Assembly: GCF_947488945.1 (NCBI RefSeq)
Contig: NZ_CANLBS010000006.1
Span: forward strand, 124,001-188,000
Length of the DNA: 64,000 bases
DNA from: an uncultured Streptomyces sp.
Lineage (GTDB): Bacteria > Actinomycetota > Actinomycetes > Streptomycetales > Streptomycetaceae
Direction: 5' to 3'
Numbering within the stretch: position 1 is the stretch's first letter; each line of letters begins with the position of its first letter. Both the position numbers and the translations under genes were made by a program. Positions 7,486 through 15,859 of this stretch are shown here, in pieces. Under the pieces are notes generated by a model. That model was not told the DNA's origin. It saw nothing but the letters and a program-made list of their open reading frames with translations, and ran no database searches.

Positions 7486-8634
7486 TCAGGCCGGTCGGAC
7501 GCTGCCGTAGATCGGCATGTAGTAGATCGACTCCTCGCGGACGTCGGCCCCCGGCTTGGGCGCGTGGACCATCATGCCGTCGCCCTTGTAGATGCCGACA
7601 TGGCTGATGTCGTCGTAGAAGAAGACCAGGTCACCGGGTTGCAGGTCCTCGGTGGCCACGCGGATGCCGATCTCGACCTGGTCCCAGGTGGTGCGCGGCA
7701 GGTCGACGCCCGCCTCCCGCCAGGCCGCCTGCGTCAGCCCGGAGCAGTCGTACGACGACGGGCCGGTGGCGCCCCAGACGTACGGCTTGCCGATCTGCGA
7801 CTCAGCGAACGCCAAGGCCTGCGCACCCTTGCCGGAGACGGTGGTGGAACCGGTACCGGCGGTCGAGCCGGAGGCGGTGGTGTCCGGCTGCTCCGCCGCC
7901 TTCTTCGCCGCGGCCGCGTCGGCAGCCGCCTTCGCGGCGGCCTGCTTGCGGGCCAGTTCCGCGGCCTTCTTCTTCGCCTCGGCTTCCTTCTTGCGCTCCA
8001 GCTCCGCGAGGCGCGCCTTCTCCTCGGCGGTCAGCTTCGACAGCAGCGTCCGGGCCGCGGCGAGCTTGTCCTGCACCGTCTGCTTACTGGTGCGCAGCTC
8101 GTCCTGGGACGCGGTGAGCGTCTCCAGGCTCTCCACCGCCTCGGCGCGCTTCGCCGCCGCCTCGGTCTGCCGGGTGCGGAAGTCGTCGACGGCTTCCTGC
8201 TGCTTCGCGGTGAGTCGCGTCATCAGCTGGTCCTGGTCGAAGTACGCCTGCGGGTCGTCGGCGAGGAAGAACGTCGCCGTCGGCGCGATGCCGCCCGTGC
8301 GGTACTGAGCGGCGGCGTAGTTGCCGAGCGCCCTGCGCGCCTCGTTGACCTGGTCCGCGCGTTGCGCGACCTCTTCCAGCAGCAGGTCGGCCTTGGCGCG
8401 CTGCTGGGTCGTCGCGGTCTTCGCCCGGTTGTACTGCTGGGTGGCGACGCCCGCCTGCCGGTAGAGCGTGTCGACCTTCTGCCGTACTTCCTCGATGCCG
8501 GGCGCGGGCTGCGACGGTGCGGCCTGGGCGCTCTGGGTGGACAGCAGGGTGACCGACGCGAGGGCCACCGTGGTGAGGCCGACGGCGGACGACGACTGGC
8601 GCACCCGGGGGCGCGGCTTGCGATGCGATGCCAC
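7486..8634 (-). CDS. secreted NlpC/P60 peptidoglycan endopeptidase under c-di-AMP riboswitch
   Basis: 382 residues: signal peptide (about 1-40, ending AQAAP), an Ala/Lys/Glu-rich coiled coil (50-255) and an NlpC/P60 domain with C297 in YDCSGLTQ, H345 in ISHVGIY and H357 in MVHAP. GTG 8634 (VASHRKPRPR) is the start, because GGAAGGAG (8651-8644) lies 9 bases upstream; the in-frame ATG at 8643 overlaps that site. The coiled coil and domain order match the gene at 4430-5497. It differs in carrying a c-di-AMP riboswitch in its leader (8657-8795), which fits reports that Streptomyces muralytic enzymes are riboswitch controlled. Confidence 0.93.
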   Translation of the reverse strand: MASHRKPRPRVRQSSSAVGLTTVALASVTLLSTQSAQAAPSQPAPGIEEVRQKVDTLYRQAGVATQQYNRAKTATTQQRAKADLLLEEVAQRADQVNEARRALGNYAAAQYRTGGIAPTATFFLADDPQAYFDQDQLMTRLTAKQQEAVDDFRTRQTEAAAKRAEAVESLETLTASQDELRTSKQTVQDKLAAARTLLSKLTAEEKARLAELERKKEAEAKKKAAELARKQAAAKAAADAAAAKKAAEQPDTTASGSTAGTGSTTVSGKGAQALAFAESQIGKPYVWGATGPSSYDCSGLTQAAWREAGVDLPRTTWDQVEIGIRVATEDLQPGDLVFFYDDISHVGIYKGDGMMVHAPKPGADVREESIYYMPIYGSVRPA

Positions 8635-8656
8635 GACCGGCATCTCCTTCCGTGGA

Positions 8657-8795
8657 CCGCCTACCGGGTTAGCTGACGGGTTCGGGCGGAACGGAAGGCT
8701 GCCCTACGGTCCCGGGCGGGGACCGATTCACCCCGGTGACGCGTGTGGGTCCCCGGTTCCGTGCTCCCCTCGCGGGACGACGGATTCGGCGGGGG
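8657..8795 (-). promoter_or_regulatory. c-di-AMP (ydaO/yuaA) riboswitch
   Basis: Read on the minus strand, the leader has the conserved blocks of this class in order: CCGCCGAATCCG (5' side of P1), ACCGGGGACCCA, CCGGGGTGAATCGG, GACCGTAGGGC, and CCCGTCAGCTAACCCGGTAGG closing P1 (CCGCC pairs with GGCGG at 8657-8661). The aptamer ends 6 bases before the ribosome site GGAAGGAG, leaving no space for a separate terminator, so control either sequesters the ribosome site or uses termination inside the aptamer. Known: this class binds cyclic di-AMP and usually shuts expression off. Confidence 0.93.
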
Positions 8796-8845
8796 CACCC
8801 GTGCGGCGTGGATCGCCTGATGGGGTTCGGGGCCGCCCGACGGGC

Positions 8846-8875
8846 ACGCTAGCCAATGCGTGGGGCGCCTGTGAA
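8846..8875 (-). promoter_or_regulatory. promoter of riboswitch-controlled NlpC/P60 gene
   Basis: On the minus strand TTCACA (8875-8870) and TAGCGT (8851-8846) are separated by 18 bp, giving a predicted transcript start near 8839 and a leader of about 205 nt that contains the whole aptamer. Confidence 0.5.
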
Positions 8876-9003
8876 GGTTCGTGTGCGATATGCCCGATAC
8901 ATTTTCGTGACCTGATCGGCCCGGCCCTCTTCCCTCACCCTCCGTGTCCGCTCCGGAGCCTGCGGTGGCGGTTCGCGGGCGGCCCTCCGGGACGCGGCCA
9001 CGG

Positions 9004-9026
9004 TTGTCGGTGGGGCCGCCTAGACT
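9004..9026 (+). promoter_or_regulatory. RecA-NDp / PafBC-type DNA-damage promoter of pcrA
   Basis: TTGTCGGTG (9004-9012), 8 bp, TAGACT (9021-9026) is an exact match to the actinobacterial LexA-independent damage promoter tTGTCRGTG-N8-TAnnnT. The helicase ATG lies 9 bases after the -10, with no ribosome site, which predicts a leaderless or nearly leaderless damage-induced mRNA. Confidence 0.8.
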
Positions 9027-9035
9027 CGTCAAGCG

Positions 9036-11513
9036 ATGAGCAGCCTCTTTGACGACAGCTTCCTGGCCGGCCTCCAGCCCGCGGAGGAGGGACCCCCGCC
9101 GCCCCCCGAGGACCACGCACCCGACGAGGTGCCCGAGGGGCTGTTCGCGGGTGTGTTCGACGCGCCCCCGCCGCCCCGGGACGGGTACTACCGCGACGGC
9201 GCCCCGCGCCCCGTGGTGGACTCCGCCGCCCTGCTGGACGGGCTCAACACCGAGCAGCGGGCCGCGGTGGTGCACGCCGGATCGCCCCTGCTCATCGTGG
9301 CGGGCGCCGGTTCCGGCAAGACGCGCGTGCTCACCCACCGCATCGCCCACCTGCTCGCCGAACGCGGCACCCACCCCGGCCAGATCCTCGCGATCACCTT
9401 CACCAACAAGGCCGCGGGCGAGATGAAGGAGCGCGTCGAGCAGCTCGTCGGGCCCCGGGCCCACGCCATGTGGGTCATGACCTTCCACAGCGCGTGCGTG
9501 CGCATCCTGCGCCGCGAGTCGAAGAAGCTGGGCTTCACCTCGTCGTTCTCGATCTACGACGCCGCCGACTCCAAGCGCCTGATGGCGCTGGTCTGCCGGG
9601 ATCTCGACCTCGACCCGAAGCGCTACCCGCCGAAGTCGTTCACCGCCAAGGTCTCCAACCTCAAGAACGAGCTGATCGACGAGGAGACGTTCGCCGGCCA
9701 GGCCGCCGACGGCTTCGAGAAGACCCTGGCCCAGGCGTACGCCCTCTACCAGGCGCGGCTGCGCGAGGCCAACGCCCTCGACTTCGACGACATCATCATG
9801 ACGACGGTCCACCTGCTCCAGGCGTTCCCGGACGTCGCCGAGCACTACCGCCGCCGCTTCCGCCACGTGCTGGTCGACGAGTACCAGGACACCAACCACG
9901 CGCAGTACACCCTGGTGCGCGAGCTGGTCGGTCCGTCCGGCGAGGGCGCGGCACCCGCCGAGCTGTGCGTTGTCGGTGACGCGGACCAGTCGATCTACGC
10001 CTTCCGGGGCGCGACGATCCGCAACATCCTCCAGTTCGAGGAGGACTACCCGGACGCCACCACGATCATGCTGGAGCAGAACTACCGCTCCACCCAGACG
10101 ATCCTCTCGGCCGCCAACGCCGTCATCGAGCGCAACGAGAGCCGCCGCCCCAAGAACCTCTGGACCAACGCCGGCACCGGTACCCGGATCACCGGATACG
10201 TCGCCGACACCGAGCACGACGAGGCGCAGTTCGTCGCCGACGAGATCGACCGGCTCACCGACGCGGGCGACGCCAAGGCGGGCGACGTCGCGATCTTCTA
10301 CCGCACCAACGCCCAGTCCCGCGTCTTCGAAGAGATCTTCATCCGGGTCGGGCTGCCCTACAAGGTCGTCGGCGGCGTCCGCTTCTACGAGCGCAAGGAG
10401 GTCCGGGACATCCTGGCCTACCTCCGGGTGCTCGCCAACCCCGAGGACACCGTCCCGCTGCGCCGCATCCTCAACGTCCCCAAGCGGGGCATCGGGGACC
10501 GCGCCGAGGCGATGATCGACGCCCTGTCGCAGCGCGAGAAGATCTCCTTCCCGCAGGCGCTCCGGCGCGTGGACGAGGCGTACGGCATGGCGGCGCGGTC
10601 GACCAACGCGGTGAAGCGGTTCAACACGCTGATGGAGGAACTGCGCACCATCGTCGAGTCCGGCGCCGGTCCGGCCGTCGTTCTGGAAGCCGTGCTGGAG
10701 CGAACGGGGTACCTCGCCGAACTCCAGGCGTCCACCGACCCGCAGGACGAGACCCGCATCGAGAACCTGCAGGAACTCGCCGCCGTCGCCCTTGAGTTCG
10801 AGCAGGAGCAGGGTCAAGCGGCGGGTGTGGCGGAGACGGACGACGCGGACGCGGCGGCACCGCCCTCCGGCACCCTCGCGGAGTTCCTGGAACGGGTGGC
10901 GCTGGTCGCCGACTCCGACCAGATTCCGGACGAGGAGGAGGACGGTTCGGGCGTCATCACGCTGATGACCCTGCACACCGCCAAGGGCCTCGAATTCCCG
11001 GTGGTCTTCCTGACCGGCATGGAGGACGGCGTCTTCCCGCACATGCGGGCGCTGGGCCAGGTCAAGGAGTTGGAGGAGGAGCGCCGCCTCGCCTACGTGG
11101 GCATCACCCGCGCCCGCGAGCGGCTCTACCTGACCCGCGCCTCGATGCGGAGCGCCTGGGGACAGCCCTCGTACAACCCGCCCTCGCGGTTCCTGGAGGA
11201 GATCCCGGACCAGCACCTGGAGTGGAAGCGGAAGGGACCGATGGCGGCCCCGGCCGGGCCGGTCTCCGGGGTCACCTCGTCACTGTCTTCGTCCCGCGCG
11301 CGTTCCGGCCCGTCCGGCTTCGCCACGCGGCGCAGCTCGGACAAGCCGGTCGTGCAGGTCTCGGTGGGCGACCGCGTCACCCACGACCAGTTCGGGCTGG
11401 GCACGGTGACGGCGGTCGAGGGGTACGGCGACCAGGCGAAGGCGACCGTGGACTTCGGCGACGAGCGGCCCAAGAAGCTGCTGCTGCGGTACGCGCCGGT
11501 CGAGAAACTGTAG
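9036..11513 (+). CDS. pcrA: ATP-dependent DNA helicase PcrA/UvrD
   Basis: 825-residue superfamily 1A 3'-5' helicase. Motif I (Walker A) AGAGSGKT is at residues 89-96, motif II is the DEYQD box near residue 285, motif III GDADQSIYAFRGA follows, and motif VI is VGITRARERLYL near 690. The first ~65 residues are an acidic, proline-rich extension; the C-terminal ~60 residues form the Tudor-like module typical of PcrA (HDQFGLGTVTAVEGYG). It unwinds DNA in nucleotide excision repair, replication restart and transcription-repair coupling. The promoter at 9004-9026 indicates damage control. It is convergent with the M23 peptidase gene. Confidence 0.97.
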   Translation: MSSLFDDSFLAGLQPAEEGPPPPPEDHAPDEVPEGLFAGVFDAPPPPRDGYYRDGAPRPVVDSAALLDGLNTEQRAAVVHAGSPLLIVAGAGSGKTRVLTHRIAHLLAERGTHPGQILAITFTNKAAGEMKERVEQLVGPRAHAMWVMTFHSACVRILRRESKKLGFTSSFSIYDAADSKRLMALVCRDLDLDPKRYPPKSFTAKVSNLKNELIDEETFAGQAADGFEKTLAQAYALYQARLREANALDFDDIIMTTVHLLQAFPDVAEHYRRRFRHVLVDEYQDTNHAQYTLVRELVGPSGEGAAPAELCVVGDADQSIYAFRGATIRNILQFEEDYPDATTIMLEQNYRSTQTILSAANAVIERNESRRPKNLWTNAGTGTRITGYVADTEHDEAQFVADEIDRLTDAGDAKAGDVAIFYRTNAQSRVFEEIFIRVGLPYKVVGGVRFYERKEVRDILAYLRVLANPEDTVPLRRILNVPKRGIGDRAEAMIDALSQREKISFPQALRRVDEAYGMAARSTNAVKRFNTLMEELRTIVESGAGPAVVLEAVLERTGYLAELQASTDPQDETRIENLQELAAVALEFEQEQGQAAGVAETDDADAAAPPSGTLAEFLERVALVADSDQIPDEEEDGSGVITLMTLHTAKGLEFPVVFLTGMEDGVFPHMRALGQVKELEEERRLAYVGITRARERLYLTRASMRSAWGQPSYNPPSRFLEEIPDQHLEWKRKGPMAAPAGPVSGVTSSLSSSRARSGPSGFATRRSSDKPVVQVSVGDRVTHDQFGLGTVTAVEGYGDQAKATVDFGDERPKKLLLRYAPVEKL

Positions 11514-11521
11514 TGGTCCCC

Positions 11522-11559
11522 GCGGGCGTCCTCGGTTCGGCACGGACCCGGACGCCCGC
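11522..11559. terminator. hairpin between pcrA and M23 peptidase gene
   Basis: GCGGGCGTCC (11522-11531) pairs perfectly with GGACGCCCGC (11550-11559) across an 18-base loop, eight bases after the pcrA stop. No T-run follows, as is usual in Streptomyces. Confidence 0.55.
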
Positions 11560-11634
11560 CCGCCGCAGCGCGGGCCGGTGGGCCCGGTGCCCCTGGTGTG
11601 CGCATGCGTGCGGTCGGGTCGTCCGGTCCCGGAC

Positions 11635-13461
11635 CTACTGTGGATCGATGCCGTGGCTGTTGAGCCAGGGGAGCGGGTTGATCGCGGAGCCGCCGCCGGG
11701 GCGGACCTCGAAGTGCAGGTGCGGACCGGTGGAGTTGCCGGAGTTCCCGGAGTACGCGATCACGTCGCCGGCCTTCACCGATCCCGACCGGATCTTGGTG
11801 CTGCTGAGGTGGCAGTACCAGGTCTCGGTGCCGTCGGCCATGGTCACGATCGCCATGTTCCCGTAGGCGCTGTTCCACTGGGTGCGCACGGTGCCGTCGG
11901 TCGCGGCCATCACCGGCGTGCCGTAGGAGACGGGGAAGTCGATGCCGCTGTGCACCGACATCCAGTTCACCCCGGCCTGGCCGTAGTAGGCGCTCAGGCC
12001 GTGCTGCTCGACCGGCAGCACGAACTTGGGCCGTGCCGCCTCCTTGCGGGCCGCTTCGTCCGCCCGCCTCTTCTTCTCGGCGGCTGCGCGCGCCGCCAGG
12101 TCGATGCGCTCCTGGGTGCGGCTGGCCCGGTCCCGGAAGTCCTCGCCCGCGGCCCGGACGTTGGCGAGCTGGGTGTCCAGCTTGCTGTTGGCCGCGGCGA
12201 CGGTCTTGACGGTGGCGTCGTCGTCGGCCGCCATCGCCGTCTTGCCGTTGTCCTTGCTCTCCTCGCCGCCCATGCCGCCGACCGAGGCCGCGGCGATCCC
12301 GGCGACGCTCATCACGCAGGCGGAGGGCACGGCGACGGTCAGCAGCGCCGACCGCTTCGACGGGGTACGGCGCCGCGCGCGGTTGCGGGTCGCGGACCGC
12401 CCACCGGGCCGGACCGTTCCGGCGGGGGCGTGCGGGCCGGCGTCGTGATGCTCCGCCGCGGTCCCGTGCTCGGCGTCCTCGTCGGCCGGGCCGCCCGGCT
12501 CCGCGTCTCCGTAGGGGTGCTGCCCGTACGGGGCGTCGTCGTCGGCGGCGTGGTGCGCGTCGCCGGAGACGTCCGGATCGGTGGCCCGTTCGTGCGTCGC
12601 TTGTTCGGGCGCCCCGTGTTCGGGCGCGCGACCCGACGAATGTTCGGGGGCGTAGTCGGCCGTCCCGGGCGTGGCGTCGGACGGTCCGGCCTGGTTCCAG
12701 GCGGTCGCGTCGTAGGCCCCGGTGTCGTACGCGGTCGCCCCGTACGTCCCTGTCTCGAAGCCGGTGGCCCCGAAGGCGGCCGAGTCGTAGCCGTGGGGAT
12801 CCAGGGCCGAGGTGTCGAAGGCGCCCGTCTCGAAGGGGGACGCGGTGTGGGCCCCGCCGTCCGGCGCGAGGAGGTCAAAACCGCCGGTGCCGGTCGCGAA
12901 GGCCGTGGCCGCGTAGGCGGTGGTGTCGAAGCCCGCGCCGAAGGTGTCCTGGTCGCCGGTGCCGTAGACCGCCGTGCCGTAGCCGGGGGTGTCGTACGGG
13001 GAGGTGCCGCCGTCCGGCACCGCGGTGTAGGCCGCGGCCGGGAAGTCGTCGGTGCAGGACTGGTTCCAGAGGCCGGTACCGCTCTGCGTCGGGGCCAGTT
13101 GCCAGTCGCCGGTGGCCCACTGCCCGGAGGGGTCCGGTGCGTCCGGCGCCGGGTGGCCGGCGGCCTGCCAGCCGGCGGAGTCGTATCCCTGCTGCGCGCT
13201 GCCGGGGGCCTGCTCGGCCTGCCCGGGATAGGCGTACGGGGCGTCCTGCTCGTGCGTCCAGGATTCGGCGTAGCCGCTCTGCGCCTGCGCGGTGTCGTAG
13301 CCGGCGTACGGACCGCCGTCATGACCGTGGCCGTAGGCGGCCGCGCCGGTGCCGTCCTGGCCGCCGGGGAAGGTTCCGAAGAGCGGATCCACGGCGTAGC
13401 TGCTGGTCGTCCCGGAGTCGTATCCGACGTACCCGGTGGCGTGGGGGTGCTGGTCGTTCAC
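11635..13461 (-). CDS. membrane-anchored M23 (LytM) peptidase with long low-complexity N-terminus
   Basis: 608 residues. The C-terminal ~125 form a LytM/M23 metallopeptidase with zinc motifs HSGIDFP and HLHFEV. Upstream are a coiled coil (about 400-475) and one membrane segment (about 365-390). The first ~330 residues are a Tyr/Gly/Asp/Ala-rich low-complexity region with recurring YxTxxYxAxA-like units, predicted to be cytoplasmic. GTG 13461 (VNDQHPHATG) is chosen because GAGAGAAG lies just upstream. By family it cuts peptidoglycan cross-bridges, or has lost activity and regulates other hydrolases; here both zinc motifs are intact. It is the third wall hydrolase within 9 kb. Confidence 0.9.
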   Translation of the reverse strand: MNDQHPHATGYVGYDSGTTSSYAVDPLFGTFPGGQDGTGAAAYGHGHDGGPYAGYDTAQAQSGYAESWTHEQDAPYAYPGQAEQAPGSAQQGYDSAGWQAAGHPAPDAPDPSGQWATGDWQLAPTQSGTGLWNQSCTDDFPAAAYTAVPDGGTSPYDTPGYGTAVYGTGDQDTFGAGFDTTAYAATAFATGTGGFDLLAPDGGAHTASPFETGAFDTSALDPHGYDSAAFGATGFETGTYGATAYDTGAYDATAWNQAGPSDATPGTADYAPEHSSGRAPEHGAPEQATHERATDPDVSGDAHHAADDDAPYGQHPYGDAEPGGPADEDAEHGTAAEHHDAGPHAPAGTVRPGGRSATRNRARRRTPSKRSALLTVAVPSACVMSVAGIAAASVGGMGGEESKDNGKTAMAADDDATVKTVAAANSKLDTQLANVRAAGEDFRDRASRTQERIDLAARAAAEKKRRADEAARKEAARPKFVLPVEQHGLSAYYGQAGVNWMSVHSGIDFPVSYGTPVMAATDGTVRTQWNSAYGNMAIVTMADGTETWYCHLSSTKIRSGSVKAGDVIAYSGNSGNSTGPHLHFEVRPGGGSAINPLPWLNSHGIDPQ

Positions 13462-13848
13462 CAACTTCTCTCTCGCCTCGGCAGCAGGACCCGTCCCGGG
13501 GTGGTGGGGGATTCCCCGGGGAAGCAATGGCGGCGACTGTACCCGGCGGTATGCGGGCGCGACAATCTTCGGCGAGGGTTTGGGTCCCACGGAATCGGGC
13601 AAACGGGCATCTTTCGTTCCACCGGGCACGGGGCGTTGGCGATTCGTTCGAACTCTGTTCTATTACTGGCGTGTTGCCGGAACTGTGCAGGGTCGGGTGT
13701 GTACCGGTCCATCGAGGGGCGAATGCCGCATGTCGTCTCCCTGTGTGCCGTCAACCCGGCGCGCCGACCTGAGCCTTGGCTGCTTCTTCGCTCTTCGTGT
13801 CGTCGGGGACGTGGTGGCCTGTGGCTCGTCCGGGGTGACGGTGGTCGG
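13462..13848. other. intergenic region upstream of M23 gene
   Basis: This 387-bp gap holds the M23 promoter region and the 3' flank of the lipase gene, both on the minus strand. An AT-richer patch near 13640-13680 (minus strand CCAGTAATAGAACAG) could hold a -10 element. I looked for c-di-AMP riboswitch blocks here, because related hydrolases have them, and found none. No gene is supported. Confidence 0.4.
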
Positions 13849-14913
13849 TCAGGCGACCGTGGCGTCGTCGGTGGTGGAACGCGCGATGGGGGGCCTGGGG
13901 CCGGAGGGAAACGTTGCGTCCTCGGCGTCCTCGGCGTCTCGGGTGTATGCCGTGTCATGGGCGTACACCGTGCCGGGCGAGTCGAGGATCTGCCGGATGC
14001 GCGCGGCGACCGCGGGATGCGCCGGAAGCGCCAGATGTCCGATGCCGACGACCCGGACGTTCTGCGCGAGGAGATCAGGATGGTCGACACGAGCCGTCGT
14101 CACCGGGACCATCACCCGGTCCCACTCGCTCCAGAAGGAGAAGAACAGGGTCCGGCATCCCCGTGCGGGCAGCCGCAGTTCCTGGATGAGGGCGGAGCCC
14201 CCGCGCATCTGGCGGACGATCGGGTGCACGCTCGCGGCGGGTGCGGCGGCGGTGCCCCCGTGCGGGGTGCCGAGGGTGACGAGGACGCGTACGCGGCGGT
14301 CGCCGCCGAGGCGTTGCACGTAGTACCGGGCGATCAGGCCGCCCAGGCTGTGTCCCACGATGTCGATCTCCCGTTGCCCGGTACGGGAGCAGATCTCCTC
14401 GACGTGTCTGCCGAGCAGCTCGGCCGCCGTGCGGATGTCGCAGGTCAGGGGCGCGTAGTTGAGCGACTCCAGGTGGCGGCGGCCGTGCCGGGCGAGTGAG
14501 CGGCGGAGCAGCACGAAGACCGACCGGTTGTCGATGAACCCGTGCAGCAGCACCACCGGCCGGTCGGCGTCGGATCCGCCGCCCTGCACGGCTCCGAGCG
14601 GCGTCACCACCGCCTCCGCCGGGCGCGTCGTGCCGACGGGCGGGGTGCTGTCCGACGAGGTGCCGGCCGGCGGGGTGCCGGAGCCCGGTTCCTCGCCGGG
14701 TCCGGCGCGCTGCGCACGGTCGGTGGGCTGGCCGGTGTCGGGGCGGCCGCCGGGGCGGGGACGCTCGGGGGTGATCCCGGAGGGGTGAAGCAGCAGGTGC
14801 CAGGCGAGGACCAGCACCTCCAGGACGGTCGCCCCGAGCACGGTGGAGGAGAGGCGCGGCGCGTTCGGTCGCGATGGCATGAGCGAAGCGAAGGCTGAGG
14901 AGAACATCTTCAT
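13849..14913 (-). CDS. alpha/beta-hydrolase, lipase-like, signal-anchored
   Basis: 354 residues. A hydrophobic segment near 24-43 is a signal anchor, then a Pro/Thr/Gly-rich linker (45-115) and an alpha/beta-hydrolase domain with oxyanion motif HGF (124-126), nucleophile S189 in GHSLGG and YYVQRLGG after it, as in triacylglycerol lipases. The start at 14913 ([10 protein letters not shown]) has GGAGGT 6 bases upstream; the longer frame to 15195 does not. By family it hydrolyses acyl esters, probably outside the membrane. The last ~45 residues are acidic and Ala-rich without a recognised domain. It is divergent from the B12-binding gene. Confidence 0.85.
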   Translation of the reverse strand: MKMFSSAFASLMPSRPNAPRLSSTVLGATVLEVLVLAWHLLLHPSGITPERPRPGGRPDTGQPTDRAQRAGPGEEPGSGTPPAGTSSDSTPPVGTTRPAEAVVTPLGAVQGGGSDADRPVVLLHGFIDNRSVFVLLRRSLARHGRRHLESLNYAPLTCDIRTAAELLGRHVEEICSRTGQREIDIVGHSLGGLIARYYVQRLGGDRRVRVLVTLGTPHGGTAAAPAASVHPIVRQMRGGSALIQELRLPARGCRTLFFSFWSEWDRVMVPVTTARVDHPDLLAQNVRVVGIGHLALPAHPAVAARIRQILDSPGTVYAHDTAYTRDAEDAEDATFPSGPRPPIARSTTDDATVA

Positions 14914-15066
14914 GGCCGACCTCCTGCGTCGGCGTGCGGGAGCGTCTGCCGCCCCGCACGCCACCGGGGGCTCCGGCGGCGAGGCGTCGAACCGTCCGGC
15001 CTCGGCCGAACTCCGGGCGTCGTCACGACGTCCGGAGTCGGTGGCGTGCCGGGGCGGCCGACCAGG

Positions 15067-15109
15067 GCCGTACCACCGTGCCGTGCGGCTGGCGGCACGG
15101 TGGTACGGC
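15067..15109. repeat. 17-bp perfect inverted repeat in a divergent intergenic region
   Basis: GCCGTACCACCGTGCCG (15067-15083) and its exact complement (15093-15109) flank a 9-base loop. The hairpin sits between divergent genes, where a terminator is not expected. The rest of the 394-bp gap (14914-15307) shows no supported gene. Confidence 0.85.
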
Positions 15110-15307
15110 GACCTCTTGGCGGCTCCCCGTGTGGCCGGCCCCGGCGCGGCGAACGACGTCGCGCGGCGGACGGCACTCGGTGAAATGCGTCCCACGTGTG
15201 ATTTCCCCCTCCCGGCCGGTCGCGAAACGGCACGGTGCGGGATGCTGGGGATAACGTTCGTTCACATCCGCGGTTCTTGGACGCGGGCGACCCCTGTGGA
15301 GGCAGTG

Positions 15308-15721
15308 ATGGGTGTGACCGGTCCGATCCGAGTGGTGGTGGCCAAGCCGGGACTCGACGGCCACGACCGCGGCGCGAAGGTGATCGCCCGCGCTCTGCGC
15401 GACGCCGGCATGGAGGTCATCTACACCGGTCTCCACCAGACGCCCGAGCAGATCGTGGACACCGCGATCCAGGAGGACGCCGACGCGATCGGGCTCTCGA
15501 TCCTCTCCGGCGCCCACAACACGCTGTTCGCCAAGGTGATTGAGCTGTTGAAGGAGCGGGACGCGGAGGACATCAAGCTGTTCGGTGGCGGCATCATCCC
15601 GGAGGACGACATCGCGCCGCTGAAGGAGCGCGGGGTGGCGGAGATCTTCACCCCCGGAGCCACCACCACCTCGATCGTCGCATGGGTGCGCGCCAACGTC
15701 CGCCAGCCCGCGGAGGCGTGA
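15308..15721 (+). CDS. icmB: B12-binding small subunit of an acyl-CoA mutase (IcmB-like)
   Basis: 137 residues, nearly all one cobalamin-binding fold. The B12 signature D-x-H-x-x-G is D17-G-H19-D-R-G22, H19 being the lower axial ligand of cobalt; the SxL and GG motifs follow in LSILSGAH and FGGGIIP. Length and sequence ([19 protein letters not shown]) match the small subunit of isobutyryl-CoA mutase. With a separate large subunit, not encoded here, it interconverts isobutyryl-CoA and n-butyryl-CoA, feeding polyketide precursor supply. The ATG at 15308 follows GGAGG; a GTG one codon earlier is possible. A related 2-hydroxyisobutyryl-CoA or methylmalonyl-CoA mutase small subunit cannot be fully excluded. 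Confidence 0.85.
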   Translation: MGVTGPIRVVVAKPGLDGHDRGAKVIARALRDAGMEVIYTGLHQTPEQIVDTAIQEDADAIGLSILSGAHNTLFAKVIELLKERDAEDIKLFGGGIIPEDDIAPLKERGVAEIFTPGATTTSIVAWVRANVRQPAEA

Positions 15722-15859
15722 GCCAGGCTGGAAACCGGGCGTGAACCGGGCGTTCGGAGGGCGGGCCCGATCCCCGGTGCCGCACCCCACCCGCTCGGCC
15801 CCGAACCCGTATCCGTATCCGCCCGCACCCCGTCCGGCTGTCCGGCGGGGCGCCACGGA

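Noticed and set aside
9970..9992. A second TTGTCGGTG inside pcrA
   Set aside because: The hexamer at the right spacing is CAGTCG, not TAnnnT, and the sequence encodes conserved helicase motif III residues.
8661..11216. An 851-codon minus-strand frame opposite pcrA
   Set aside because: It is antisense to conserved helicase motifs and runs through the riboswitch; it is compositional only.
13641..13660. A LexA (SOS) box in TCGAACTCTGTTCTA
   Set aside because: The half-sites are three, not four, bases apart and the second half is imperfect.
13462..13848. A possible c-di-AMP riboswitch before the M23 peptidase gene
   Set aside because: None of the conserved blocks (GGGGTGAATC, CCGTCAGCTAACC) is present on the minus strand.
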